From the NCBI GenBank assembly GCA_002457235.1, contig NTJV01000003.1, positions 1-36,249 on the forward strand: a stretch of 36,249 nucleotides of DNA, in the 5' to 3' direction. Below are positions 20,703 through 29,713 of this stretch, in pieces (position 1 is the stretch's first letter; every line of letters begins with the position of its first letter). The DNA is from Puniceicoccaceae bacterium MED-G32 (GTDB lineage: Bacteria > Verrucomicrobiota > Verrucomicrobiia > Opitutales > Coraliomargaritaceae). The notes below the pieces were generated by a model that saw only the letters and a program-made list of their open reading frames with translations, did no database searches and was not told where the DNA came from. The translations under genes and the position numbers were made by a program.

Positions 20703-21317
20703 TTAATTATCATTAAGTGATAGGTCATAAATGGCATATCCGGCCAAAAGATTACAGAATAAATTCTGCTTTTTCTTCCAATCTCCAGAATAACAAATAC
20801 GTGCCTCTATCTTGATGTTCTTTTCTAGACAAAATGCTTCAAATTCACGAATAGAAAAAGAATTAGAAGGAAGCGTTTTATACCAAGGATTAGGGAAAAC
20901 ATCGTTAATTGTTCTAGAGCCTTTTAGTAATGCATTCCAACGATTCACCCAAAATCCATTGTTGATAAACCCAACTGTCACTCGTTTGCCAACTTGTAAA
21001 CTCTTACTAATAATGAAGTCCGGTTCTTCAAGTTGATCAATGGTACGACTAAGAATTACATGATCAAAGCTGTTATCATCAAATTGATTTAGAAAAGATT
21101 TTATATCGCCCTGATATGCACTGACACCTCGCTTAATACAACTTAATATCTTTTGAAAATCAATATCCACTCCAATTCCATATACCTGATTTTTTTGTTT
21201 TAAATATTCAAGCAACACCCCTCGTCCACAACCTAAATCAAGTACACGCTCTCCCTTCCCTACCCATTGGGCAATGGCTTGAAAATCTACTTGGCGTTTA
21301 TTTTTAGTCGGATTCAT
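20703..21317 (-). CDS. metW: MetW-like methyltransferase-fold protein
   Basis: The 204-residue protein has a class I SAM-binding fold with VLDLGCGRGVLLEYL (25-39), GVDIDFQKILSCI, and the family text FDHVILSRTIDQLEEPDFI. These fit MetW, the usual partner of MetX. MetW is thought to boost or stabilise homoserine acylation, and studies report complex formation with MetX; its own methyltransferase activity is unclear. It lies four bases after metX on the same strand, exactly the metX-metW pair seen in many bacteria. It is the typical length (about 195-215 residues). The function of the pair is firmly supported by context; the biochemical role of MetW is not. Confidence 0.93.
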   Translation of the reverse strand: MNPTKNKRQVDFQAIAQWVGKGERVLDLGCGRGVLLEYLKQKNQVYGIGVDIDFQKILSCIKRGVSAYQGDIKSFLNQFDDNSFDHVILSRTIDQLEEPDFIISKSLQVGKRVTVGFINNGFWVNRWNALLKGSRTINDVFPNPWYKTLPSNSFSIREFEAFCLEKNIKIEARICYSGDWKKKQNLFCNLLAGYAIYDLSLNDN

Positions 21318-21321
21318 GAAT

Positions 21322-22461
21322 TTAAGAATTCAAATAAGTTTGTATGAGTTGATATAGGTCCTGAGATTGTACAAGGAATGAATCATGACCATAATCCATC
21401 GATAGCTCAACGTAGGAAGCTTCCTTTCCATATCTTAATAATTTTTCTACAATATCACGATTGCCTTCAGGGGGATAAAGCCAATCAGAATCAAAGCCTA
21501 CAACAAGTCCCTTAGCTTGAATTTTACTAACGGTTAATTCAGGGCTGTCTCCTTCAAAAAAATCAAAACGATCTAAAGCTTTTGTTAAGTATAAATATGA
21601 ATTAGCATCAAAACGAGTGACGAAACTTTTCCCTTGATAGTGCAAATAACTCTCTACTTCAAACTCTACATCAAAATGCTCTTTCGATACATCACCTTGT
21701 TTTAGTTTTCTCCCAAATTTTGCTTCAAGGCCAACATCTGACAAATAAGTTATGTGAGCCATCATTCGAGCAACAGACAATCCACTAAAAGGCCCATCTT
21801 CAGAATCGTACTCCCCTTTATTCCATTTAGCATCTCGCATGATTGCTTGACGACCTGTTTCGTTAAAAGCAATAGTTTGCGCCGTATGCCTTGAGCCACT
21901 GGCTAAAGCGATATATCGATTGAGGCGATTTGGGAAATCTTTAGCCCACTGCAAGGTTAACATACCGCCCATACTGCCACCGATTACCGCGTGTAACTTA
22001 TCAATCCCCAAGGAGTCAATTAACCGTGATTGTGCTTTAACCATATCTCTAAGCGTTAGCTTAGGAAACTCTAAATTATAACGTTTACCAGTTTCTGGAT
22101 TTATTGAATTAGGCCCAGTTGAACCTTGGCATCCTCCAAGAACATTTGAACAAATAACAAAATACTGATTCGTATCGATCGGCTTTCCAGGCCCGACCAT
22201 AAAATTCCACCAACCTCGCTTTCGTTCCGTAATATCATAGACTCCAGCGCAATGATGATCTCCAGTTAAAGCATGGCAGATCAAAATCGCATTATCTTTA
22301 GCCTGATTTAATTGACCGTAGGTTTCATAGCGAATTTTCAATTCTGGAATCACACCGCCCGATTCAAAATGAAACGATTCAAGAGAAACAAAATCTTGAT
22401 AATCAACAAACCCAACTTCACCTTCGTCGATCTGTTGTCCAATTGGTTCTGAGTCGTTCAT
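21322..22461 (-). CDS. metX: Homoserine O-acyltransferase MetX
   Basis: MetX activates homoserine with an acyl-CoA in the methionine pathway. The 379-residue alpha/beta hydrolase has the elbow GGSMGGMLTLQWA with nucleophile S163, FDSDWLYPPEGN with the catalytic aspartate (D326 likely) and the histidine of YGHDSFL (H359). The family stretch NVLGGCQGSTGPNS (106-119) is present. Acetyl- versus succinyl-CoA preference cannot be read reliably here, so acetyltransferase is the default name. It lies 54 bases after speA and four bases before metW. No SAM riboswitch is visible in that short gap. The ATG at 22461 is used. Confidence 0.96.
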   Translation of the reverse strand: MNDSEPIGQQIDEGEVGFVDYQDFVSLESFHFESGGVIPELKIRYETYGQLNQAKDNAILICHALTGDHHCAGVYDITERKRGWWNFMVGPGKPIDTNQYFVICSNVLGGCQGSTGPNSINPETGKRYNLEFPKLTLRDMVKAQSRLIDSLGIDKLHAVIGGSMGGMLTLQWAKDFPNRLNRYIALASGSRHTAQTIAFNETGRQAIMRDAKWNKGEYDSEDGPFSGLSVARMMAHITYLSDVGLEAKFGRKLKQGDVSKEHFDVEFEVESYLHYQGKSFVTRFDANSYLYLTKALDRFDFFEGDSPELTVSKIQAKGLVVGFDSDWLYPPEGNRDIVEKLLRYGKEASYVELSMDYGHDSFLVQSQDLYQLIQTYLNS

Positions 22462-22515
22462 AATAGCAGTAACAATTAACTTAGATTGTTGAGTGATTTA
22501 AAAGAATCAACTCAT

Positions 22516-24456
22516 TTAATTGCTTTCGTTTAAGTAGGTCTGAGATTTTAAGATCTGTAAATATTCATCTAAAATTCGAGTCCCCTCTCTCGGTTTTATC
22601 AAGTCTTCTTTTGTCGCTCTATCAATTTGTTTTTTCAATTTGCGAGACAATATCTGTCCATCATATTGCGTAAGTTTCAAAACTTCATTCACAGAAAAGC
22701 CTGGGATACTATCTTCAATATAAAATCCATCTTCTTCATCATCCTCTAAAAAAACATGCACTTCATTCACTCGTCCAAATAAATTGTGTAAATCGCCCAT
22801 AATATCCTGATAAGCGCCCATTAAGAAAAACCCTAAAAAATAGGATTCCTCTTTTTTAATTTCATGTAATCGCAACAATGAACGTTCATCCTCAGAATCA
22901 ACAAATGATGCGATTCGACCTTCACTATCGCATGTGATATCCACCAAAGTTGTATTGACTGTTGGCCGCTCATTCAGTCTGTGGATTGGTGCAATAGGAA
23001 ACAACTGATCGCAAGCCCAATGATCAATCAAAGACTGAAAGACAGAAAAATTACAGACATATTGATCTGCCATCATCGCTTTTAAAACATCCATCTCTTC
23101 TGGCTGAATTTTTTCTTCTTGATAAAATAATACTACGTCTTGGCATATCTTCCAAAATATTGCATCCGCTAAGCCCTTATCCTTAAGATTCAAATAACCT
23201 AAATTAAATAAATTATCAGCTTCTTCTTTTTTTTGTACAGCATCATGGTAGCGCTCTAAAGGAGCACCATGATAATCATTTTCTAAAATAGAAATGAAAT
23301 TCTCAATAATCGGCGCCTGATTTTCTTTACGCACTTTTGGTGCAATTGAATTTTTTGAAATTCTGTCGCAAACTTCGCTGACTAAGATCGAATGCGAGGC
23401 AACCACTGAACGCCCACTTTCGCTTATAATGTCCGGACAAGCCACAGCTGCTTCACTGCAAATAGCCTGTATATTATAAATCACATCCCTTGCATATTCC
23501 TTTAAGGTATAATTCATAGAACTTTCGAAATTGCTCATTGAACCATCGTAATCAACTCCAAGCCCACCACCTACATCTAAATATTTCATAGGAAATCCCA
23601 TTGCAGCTAATTCGCAATAATAGCGAGTCGCTTCCACTGTGGCCCGTTTAATCGTTTGTATATTTGGAACCTGCGAACCAATGTGAAAATGAATTAACTC
23701 CAAACAATCAGCTAATCCCGCTTCTTTAAGACTCTCGGCGGCATCAACTATTTCGGGACTGGTCAAACCAAATTTGGCTTCCTCTCCAGAAGAGCGCGCC
23801 CATTTCCCTTCCCCAACCGTTGATAATTTTATCCTAAATCCTATCTTCGGTTGTATCGCTAATTCTTTACTGATTCGAATGATTCGCTGAATCTCACTTA
23901 ATTGTTCTACAACAAGAAACACCGATTTACCTATACGATTCCCATATAAAGCTAGGCGAATAAATGCATCGTCTTTATAACCATTACAAACAATCAACGA
24001 ATTAAGATTTTTATGGTGCGCTAAAGCGATCATTAACTCAGGCTTACTACCACATTCTAGACCATAATTATACGCTTCTCCAGCTTCTAAGATTTCTTCC
24101 AGTACCTCACGCATTTGATTCACTTTTATCGGAAAAACTCCTCGATAAGATCCCGAGTATGCTTCCTGTTCTATCGCATCACGAAATGTTTCATTTAGCT
24201 CTTTGACCCGAGTTTGTAGCAAATCTTGAATCCGAATCGTCAACGGCAAATCATAGCCTTTGCTTTTTGCCTCTTGAATAATGTCAAAGATTCGAATCCC
24301 ATTAGAATCCTTAAGTGGGTGCACTTTTAAAAAACCCTCTTCATCAATCTTAAAATGACCTTTCCCCCAATTTTTTAATCCATAATACTTTTCAGAGGAT
24401 GCGATTGTCCAATCACTATCCTTAATATTTTTAGCTCTGTAATTATCTGCTCCCAT
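22516..24456 (-). CDS. speA: Biosynthetic arginine decarboxylase
   Basis: SpeA decarboxylates arginine to agmatine, the first step towards putrescine and spermidine. The 646-residue length matches the large biosynthetic type. The start is followed by WTIASSEKYYGLKNWGKGHF (16-35), the PLP-lysine motif GVFPIKVNQ with K111, ELIHFHIGSQ, YLDVGGGLGVDYDG and the C-terminal DITCDSEGRI, with the cysteine expected in the active site. All are as in the family. A weak promoter candidate lies in the 74-base upstream gap (TACAAT at 24477-24482, minus strand). It also may be read from the lipoprotein promoter, since it lies directly after that gene on the same strand. Confidence 0.97.
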   Translation of the reverse strand: MGADNYRAKNIKDSDWTIASSEKYYGLKNWGKGHFKIDEEGFLKVHPLKDSNGIRIFDIIQEAKSKGYDLPLTIRIQDLLQTRVKELNETFRDAIEQEAYSGSYRGVFPIKVNQMREVLEEILEAGEAYNYGLECGSKPELMIALAHHKNLNSLIVCNGYKDDAFIRLALYGNRIGKSVFLVVEQLSEIQRIIRISKELAIQPKIGFRIKLSTVGEGKWARSSGEEAKFGLTSPEIVDAAESLKEAGLADCLELIHFHIGSQVPNIQTIKRATVEATRYYCELAAMGFPMKYLDVGGGLGVDYDGSMSNFESSMNYTLKEYARDVIYNIQAICSEAAVACPDIISESGRSVVASHSILVSEVCDRISKNSIAPKVRKENQAPIIENFISILENDYHGAPLERYHDAVQKKEEADNLFNLGYLNLKDKGLADAIFWKICQDVVLFYQEEKIQPEEMDVLKAMMADQYVCNFSVFQSLIDHWACDQLFPIAPIHRLNERPTVNTTLVDITCDSEGRIASFVDSEDERSLLRLHEIKKEESYFLGFFLMGAYQDIMGDLHNLFGRVNEVHVFLEDDEEDGFYIEDSIPGFSVNEVLKLTQYDGQILSRKLKKQIDRATKEDLIKPREGTRILDEYLQILKSQTYLNESN

Positions 24457-24530
24457 AAGATCTCAAACAAGTGGATATTGTACACATGAATTAGAAGGTT
24501 CTTGAACCAAAGACAAATACGCTCAAAAAA

Positions 24531-25043
24531 CTAGTTTGAATTAAATAATTCGATAATTTGACGAATAATAATTTTATGTTCACCTAGAGTTAAATTCCCA
24601 GAAGACATTGCATTGTCTGCTTTTGCAATTAATTCGCTCATAGCTTCATAAGGGGAAATTCCTACAGTATTAGGTAAAGAATCCCAGTACATTTCAGCAA
24701 TGACATGATCAGACGATAACTTATAATAATGACCGAAATCTTTAGCTAATCCCCACTGAACATAAGGCTTTTTTTCATATTTCTGAATCGGATTTAAATG
24801 CTCAACAGTAGGTTTATAACCCTTTTTATGAAAATAAATTTCATGATTCAAATCTGACCGCAATCTCAGTACCATCGGAGTTTTACCAATAAATTCTCCA
24901 TCCATATAAATATCTGAGTCCGAAGGGACTGATTCTACTAAAACCTCTTGATTCGATTGGAGATTATTTTCAACAATTGTAGAACACGCTGTAGTGAAAA
25001 AAAGTATCAATACTAAGGACAAAAATGCATTTAAAATTCTCAT
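24531..25043 (-). CDS. Lipoprotein with PEGA-like domain
   Basis: The 170-residue protein begins with a short basic residue, a hydrophobic run and the lipobox TTAC, so C20 would be lipidated and the protein anchored in a membrane. After it, VLVESVPSDSDIYMDGEFIG followed by KTPMVLRL (about 34-61) matches the PEGA repeat pattern, a surface-layer-like beta-sandwich. The C-terminal half (YVQWGLAKDFGHYYKLSSDH and a helical tail) is not recognised. Its function is unknown. It is the first gene of the minus-strand run with speA, metX, metW and queF behind the promoter at 25069-25097. It is divergent from the CNNM-like gene. It could be involved in envelope structure; nothing links it to polyamines except position. 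Confidence 0.8.
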   Translation of the reverse strand: MRILNAFLSLVLILFFTTACSTIVENNLQSNQEVLVESVPSDSDIYMDGEFIGKTPMVLRLRSDLNHEIYFHKKGYKPTVEHLNPIQKYEKKPYVQWGLAKDFGHYYKLSSDHVIAEMYWDSLPNTVGISPYEAMSELIAKADNAMSSGNLTLGEHKIIIRQIIELFNSN

Positions 25044-25068
25044 GAGTTCAAAAAAAATAGTAGAACTT

Positions 25069-25097
25069 ATTATAATTTAAAGTTTTAAACTTGTTAA
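25069..25097 (-). promoter_or_regulatory. Strong sigma-70-like promoter with palindrome in the spacer
   Basis: On the minus strand TTAACA (25092-25097) and TATAAT (25069-25074) are 17 bases apart, a five-of-six and a perfect match. Transcription would start near 25062, about 19 bases before the lipoprotein ATG at 25043. A perfect 13-base palindrome, AAGTTTTAAACTT (25080-25092), lies between the two elements, a typical position for a repressor site. Confidence 0.65.
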
Positions 25098-25154
25098 AAA
25101 GCACTTTTTTTAAGAGAGTAATACTGTTGGATTTCCTTAATTCCAACTCACAAA

Positions 25155-26210
25155 ATGATAACATTATTTTTTCTTGCTCTAGTATTTACTATACTAGTAT
25201 CCGCCATTTGCTCAATTTTAGAAGCTCTGCTCCTCAGCACAACACCTGTAGATATTGAAAGACTGAGCCAGTCTCATTCTAAAAGAGGAAAACTTTTAGA
25301 CAAATACCTTTTGAATATAGAGGAAACCAGTTCGGCAATTCTCAGCTTGAACACAATTGCCAATACACTAGGTGCAACTCTTGTAGGCGGACTCGGTGTT
25401 CAACTTTGGCCTGAAGACCCAAATATTCTCCTAAAGATTTCAAGTTTTATGGCTGTTGCTATTCTTTTCTTCTCCGAGATTATTCCAAAAAATGTCGGCA
25501 TCGTGTATCGCTCTGAATTACTACCCTACATGCCCCATGTTCTAAATGGGGTCTGCTCCATTATGATGCCCTTATCTCGTTTAGTAGGTACTTTCGTTAA
25601 ATTTATCTTAAATTCAAAAAAGAAAGAATCAGATTCCGATGAAGACATTATTCTAATGGCTGAGAAAAGTGCAAAAGACGGTACACTTACCGATAACGAA
25701 CGAGACATGATCAGCAATGCATTAACCCTTGATGATATTGCCATAAGCGAGATCATGACCCCTTATTCCGTCATTTATGCCTTAGACGTAGATGAAACTA
25801 TTGGCACTTTATTTAAGGCAAACAGGGAACTTCCTTTTGGAAGAATACCCCTATTTTATAAAGATTTGAATACCATCGTCGGAATTGTTAGAAGAAGAGA
25901 TCTACTCAGCGCTAAGGCGAAAGACCAAGATGTAATGAAAATTCGTGCATTAGCACAAAAGCCAATTTTCATTAAAGAAAAGGCCGTAGCCGCAGAGGCT
26001 CTTGAACTCTTTCTAAAGCACAGACAACAACTGGCAATTGTTATCAATGACAATAAAGAAACGGTAGGTGTTCTCTCTATGGAAGATGTAATTGAGCATA
26101 TTATCGGAGAAGAAATTTTTGAAGACGACGACCCAGCAATTGATATGCGGGAGCTTGCTCGATTAAAAGATACCCAATCGAAAAAAAAGTCTCCTCCTAA
26201 TTCCCTGTGA
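25155..26210 (+). CDS. CNNM/CorC-family membrane protein (DUF21 plus CBS pair)
   Basis: The 351-residue protein starts with a DUF21 (CNNM) membrane domain of about 180 residues with three or four helices. It contains AILSLNTIANTLGATLVGG (62-80) and FFSEIIPKNVG (105-115), the conserved parts of the ion-binding region. Next come a CBS pair (about 195-325) with SEIMTPYSVIYALD, FGRIPLFYKDLNTIVGIVRR and IVINDNKETVGVLSMEDVIEH. It ends about 25 residues later and has no CorC_HlyC domain, as in short members. Such proteins are linked to Mg2+ efflux or tolerance. The gene stands alone, divergent from the lipoprotein, and its stop TGA abuts the hemB stop in a shared TGATCA. Confidence 0.93.
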   Translation: MITLFFLALVFTILVSAICSILEALLLSTTPVDIERLSQSHSKRGKLLDKYLLNIEETSSAILSLNTIANTLGATLVGGLGVQLWPEDPNILLKISSFMAVAILFFSEIIPKNVGIVYRSELLPYMPHVLNGVCSIMMPLSRLVGTFVKFILNSKKKESDSDEDIILMAEKSAKDGTLTDNERDMISNALTLDDIAISEIMTPYSVIYALDVDETIGTLFKANRELPFGRIPLFYKDLNTIVGIVRRRDLLSAKAKDQDVMKIRALAQKPIFIKEKAVAAEALELFLKHRQQLAIVINDNKETVGVLSMEDVIEHIIGEEIFEDDDPAIDMRELARLKDTQSKKKSPPNSL

Positions 26211-27227
26211 TCAATTTATATCTTGAGCATACGCTTTAGCAAAATAGGTAAGAATCATATCTGCCCCAGCTCGACGAATCGCCAGCAAGGATTCATTTCG
26301 ACAGGCCTTCAAATCTAACCAACCTTTTTCTGAAGCCGCCATAATTTGGGCATACTCACCTGAAACTTGATAAGCAGCAACTGGTAAAATGGTAGATTCT
26401 CGAACTTCACGAATAATGTCTAAATACTGGCCAGCCGGTTTCACCATAAGAATATCGGCACCTTCTGATTCATCCAAACTCGTTTCTAAAAGAGCTTCTC
26501 TTCGATTGGCTGGATTCAATTGGTAACTTCTTTTATCAATGATCGCACCTGTTTCTAAAGAGACACTCCCAACTGCATCTCTAAATGGTCCATAAAAAGC
26601 TGAAGCGTATTTGGCCGCATAGGAAAGAATTAAAACTGACTGAAAAGCATTTGCATCTAAGGTTTTTCGAATCACACCTACTCGTCCATCCATCATGTCT
26701 GAAGGGGCAACCATAGTCGCACCTGCATCCGCTGCTAAAACGGCCATCTCAGCAAGAATATCCACTGTCACATCATTCAAAGGAGATTGTGAACCAATTT
26801 CAACAATCCCATCATGCCCATCTATCGTGTAAGGGTCTAAGGCCAAATCAGCAATAATTGTCAACTCAGGGAAATGTTTGCGCAAAGCTTTTATTGCCCG
26901 ATAAATTAAGCTTTCCGGATTCAAGGCTTCACGACCCATATTACATTTCAAAGAGGCTTCTATCTTTGGAAACAAAGCAACTCCACCAATTCCAAGCTCA
27001 ATCAAGGACTCACATTCCTTAAGTAATAAATCAATTGAAAGTCGCTCAATCCCAGGCATAGAATCAACTGGCTCGCAAATCGAATCACCTTCAATCACAA
27101 AAAGAGGTTGAATTAACTTCGAAATTTTTAAATCTGTTTCCTCAACAAGATCACGTAAGGATTGAGTTTGACGCAATCTTCTTGGTCGATGAATCAAATC
27201 TAATTGATAATCTTTTTTATCTGACAT
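26211..27227 (-). CDS. hemB: Porphobilinogen synthase (delta-aminolevulinate dehydratase)
   Basis: HemB condenses two 5-aminolevulinate molecules to porphobilinogen for haem and other tetrapyrroles. I chose the ATG at 27227 (338 residues); a TTG at 27236 would add three. The active-site lysines lie in SYAAKYASAFYGPFRDAVGS (K206) and ILMVKPAGQYLDI (K263). The metal loop reads ADLALDPYTIDGHDG, without the three cysteines of zinc-dependent enzymes, so this is probably the Mg2+/Asp-rich type. It lies divergent from cysS over 77 bases and end-to-end with the CNNM-like gene, with no bases between stops. No terminator is visible at that junction. Confidence 0.97.
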   Translation of the reverse strand: MSDKKDYQLDLIHRPRRLRQTQSLRDLVEETDLKISKLIQPLFVIEGDSICEPVDSMPGIERLSIDLLLKECESLIELGIGGVALFPKIEASLKCNMGREALNPESLIYRAIKALRKHFPELTIIADLALDPYTIDGHDGIVEIGSQSPLNDVTVDILAEMAVLAADAGATMVAPSDMMDGRVGVIRKTLDANAFQSVLILSYAAKYASAFYGPFRDAVGSVSLETGAIIDKRSYQLNPANRREALLETSLDESEGADILMVKPAGQYLDIIREVRESTILPVAAYQVSGEYAQIMAASEKGWLDLKACRNESLLAIRRAGADMILTYFAKAYAQDIN

Positions 27228-27304
27228 ATGAATCAACTTAAATAAAACTGCTTACATATCAAGTATTTGCTCCAAACCTTTTAAACAAAACTGTTTTTAA
27301 AAAA

Positions 27305-28750
27305 ATGCCGGTTAAACTATACGATACATTAACTCGATCTAATCAAACATTAAGCCAACCCGAAGGCAGACCTTTTTATTTCTATTGCTGTGGACCTACT
27401 GTTTATGGTCCCGCACATATTGGAAACTTTCGTACTTTTTTAATTCAGGATGTTCTTAGACGAGTATTAGAAATAGATGGATTTCAAGTTAAGCATGTTC
27501 GAAATATCACGGATGTAGATGATAAAACGATTCGCGAATCCCAAGCGAAGAATCAAAGCCTCAAAACATTCACCGAACATTGGACGAAAAAATTTCATGC
27601 TGATTGTCAGAGCCTCAACTTACTGACACCAAGTTCAGAGCCTAAAGCAGTAGATCATATACAAGAACAGATACAGCTCGTTGAACAATTAATTCAGAAA
27701 AATCATGCCTATGTTGAAAAAGATGGGTCGGTGTATTTCCGCGTACAATCCTGCTGTGATTATGGAAGGCTCAATCGCATTGATCAATCTGAACTAAAAT
27801 CTCAAACCGAAAATTCTGCTGGCTCCGCAAATTTATCTGATGAATATGATCGTGAATCTATTTCAGATTTTGCACTTTGGAAAGCGCGCAAAGACGAAGA
27901 TGGAGATAACTATTGGACAAGCCCATGGGGTGAAGGACGCCCTGGTTGGCACTTAGAATGTAGTGCCATGATTCACCGTACTTTCGAAGGGCAGACCATT
28001 GATTTACACGGAGGGGGTATTGATCTTTGCTTTCCTCATCATGAAAATGAAATTGCACAATCTGAATCAGCCTACGAAAAAACGCTTTGTACCCATTGGT
28101 TCCATTCTGCTCACTTAAGAGTTGAAAACAAAAAAATGTCAAAAAGCTTAGGAAATTTATATACATTAGACGATCTAATTGCAAAAAACCATTCACCCAT
28201 GGCCTTGCGTTACACGCTCATAGCTTCCAGCTATCGACAGCCTCTTAACTTTACCTTCGATGGGTTACGGGCATCCGACAGTGCCCTAAACAAGATTGAG
28301 CGCTTCACCGAAGCCCTACTTCAAAATGTAAAAAAGAGCAAAGAGCAATTTAATGAACACTATGTAACCACGCATAAAATCGATCACTTCGGCCTTCTTC
28401 AAAACGCTTGGGAAGGACTCAGCAATAACCTCAACACCTCTGCGTGTTTAGGATCACTCTTTGGATTAATCGGCTCTAACCCAGTTAGTAAACTCGATTC
28501 AGATGAGACAGAAAAACTCCTCAAAGCACTTGGCTCTATTCTTTATGCACTTGGCTTAAAATTATTCTCAAATCCCTTGCAGGCTTCAAAAGCACCTCAA
28601 GCGATTCTTGAATTGGCAAAAGAGCGCTGGGAAGCCAAGCAAAACAAAGACTACGCCAAAGCTGACTCTTTAAGAAAAAGCTTACAAAATGATGGATGGG
28701 ATGTCAAAGATACCCCGACTGACTTTGAACTCTTCCCCCTCAATCAATAA
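27305..28750 (+). CDS. cysS: Cysteine--tRNA ligase
   Basis: CysS charges tRNA-Cys in the cytosol. The 481-residue class I synthetase shows CCGPTVYGPAHIGNFRTF (28-45), with zinc ligand C29 and the HIGH-like HIGN (38-41). Later come GRPGWHLECSAM (C219), FPHHENEIAQ (H245 and E249) for zinc, and KKMSKSLGN (276-284). The C-terminal anticodon-binding helices end in a family-like DYAKADSLRKSLQNDGWDVKDT. All metal and ATP residues are present. It heads a plus-strand run; the SMP-30-like gene begins 16 bases after the stop. The leader is AT-rich with no Shine-Dalgarno. The ATG at 27305 fits family length. Confidence 0.98.
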   Translation: MPVKLYDTLTRSNQTLSQPEGRPFYFYCCGPTVYGPAHIGNFRTFLIQDVLRRVLEIDGFQVKHVRNITDVDDKTIRESQAKNQSLKTFTEHWTKKFHADCQSLNLLTPSSEPKAVDHIQEQIQLVEQLIQKNHAYVEKDGSVYFRVQSCCDYGRLNRIDQSELKSQTENSAGSANLSDEYDRESISDFALWKARKDEDGDNYWTSPWGEGRPGWHLECSAMIHRTFEGQTIDLHGGGIDLCFPHHENEIAQSESAYEKTLCTHWFHSAHLRVENKKMSKSLGNLYTLDDLIAKNHSPMALRYTLIASSYRQPLNFTFDGLRASDSALNKIERFTEALLQNVKKSKEQFNEHYVTTHKIDHFGLLQNAWEGLSNNLNTSACLGSLFGLIGSNPVSKLDSDETEKLLKALGSILYALGLKLFSNPLQASKAPQAILELAKERWEAKQNKDYAKADSLRKSLQNDGWDVKDTPTDFELFPLNQ

Positions 28751-28766
28751 GACACCCACATTTATA

Positions 28767-29645
28767 ATGGATCAAAGTACCCTTACTATTAAAGCCATAG
28801 GTAATCGCCACTCACTTTGGGGTGAAGGCCCTATTTGGTGGAATGATTCGCTATATTATGTCGACATAGAAGGTAAGGCAATCATCCGACTCAACCCAGA
28901 TACCGAAGAAGAAACAATTTGGGAATTCCCTGAACGCATTGGCTGTATCGTCCCCTGCAATAATGGAAAGCTACTGTATGCAGGTGATAATGGTATCTCT
29001 ATTTTCGATCCCAAAACACAAAAAAGTAGCCAAATTACCGACCCAGAGTCCCACCTTCCAGATAATCGATTCAATGATGGTAAATGCGACCCTTGTGGTC
29101 GATTTTGGGGTGGAACCATCAGCTTAAAAAAAATTAAAGGTAGCGCCTCTCTCTACTGTCTTGATGCCCAACAAAATCTTGGAAAAAAACTTGAAGGACT
29201 GACCAATTCAAACGGGCTTGCTTGGTCTCAAAATAAGAAACGTTTTTTTCATATCGATACCCCAAATAGAAACATCCAAGCCTATGCCTATAACAAAGAT
29301 ACTTCTGAAATCACCCAAGCAGAAACCATCATCGATACAGAAGCTTTAGGATTCGATAGTTCGCCAGATGGTATGACTATTGATCACAAAGATAATCTAT
29401 GGGTAGCCTTCTGTCATGGCGGTTGCGTTGCTAGCTTTGATACAAAAAATGGAAGCCTTCTACAAACGATAAAAATACCTGCTATTGAAACTACTTCTTG
29501 CACCTTTGGTGGACGAGCACTCAACCGACTCTTTGTCACTACAGGTATTAAAAAAGATTACCCAGAAACGCATGCCGGAAAAATATTCGTTATTGATGGC
29601 TTACCGATAAAAGGAACATCCGCCCATACCTATACTCTTGTATAA
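28767..29645 (+). CDS. SMP-30/gluconolactonase/LRE family protein
   Basis: These six-bladed beta-propeller enzymes hydrolyse sugar lactones such as gluconolactone using a divalent metal. I chose the ATG at 28767 (292 residues), 16 bases after cysS; a longer frame from 28689 would overlap cysS and lacks homologous text. Metal-binding residues expected for the family are E20 (WGEGPIWW), N149 (TNSNGLAWS) and D201 (SSPDGMTID), and RFNDGKCDPCGRFWGGT (101-117) is the blade-two signature. The enzyme is probably cytosolic with no signal peptide. Its natural substrate is unknown; 4-carbon to 6-carbon sugar lactones are likely. The neighbours do not indicate a sugar pathway. Confidence 0.92.
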   Translation: MDQSTLTIKAIGNRHSLWGEGPIWWNDSLYYVDIEGKAIIRLNPDTEEETIWEFPERIGCIVPCNNGKLLYAGDNGISIFDPKTQKSSQITDPESHLPDNRFNDGKCDPCGRFWGGTISLKKIKGSASLYCLDAQQNLGKKLEGLTNSNGLAWSQNKKRFFHIDTPNRNIQAYAYNKDTSEITQAETIIDTEALGFDSSPDGMTIDHKDNLWVAFCHGGCVASFDTKNGSLLQTIKIPAIETTSCTFGGRALNRLFVTTGIKKDYPETHAGKIFVIDGLPIKGTSAHTYTLV

Positions 29646-29713
29646 AGATCAATGTATCTATTTCTTGTAATACATTATTGACTCTCCAACCAAAGATTCC
29701 CTTTTTAAAAATC

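Noticed and set aside
20303-24456. Riboswitches (SAM before metX, preQ1 before queF, glycine before glyA, FMN before ribE)
   Set aside because: The gaps are only 20-54 bases or are occupied by other genes, too short for these folds, and no conserved core was seen.
28689-28766. Longer start for the SMP-30-family protein overlapping cysS
   Set aside because: The extra 26 residues are out of frame with cysS coding and carry no family features; ATG at 28767 follows cysS cleanly.
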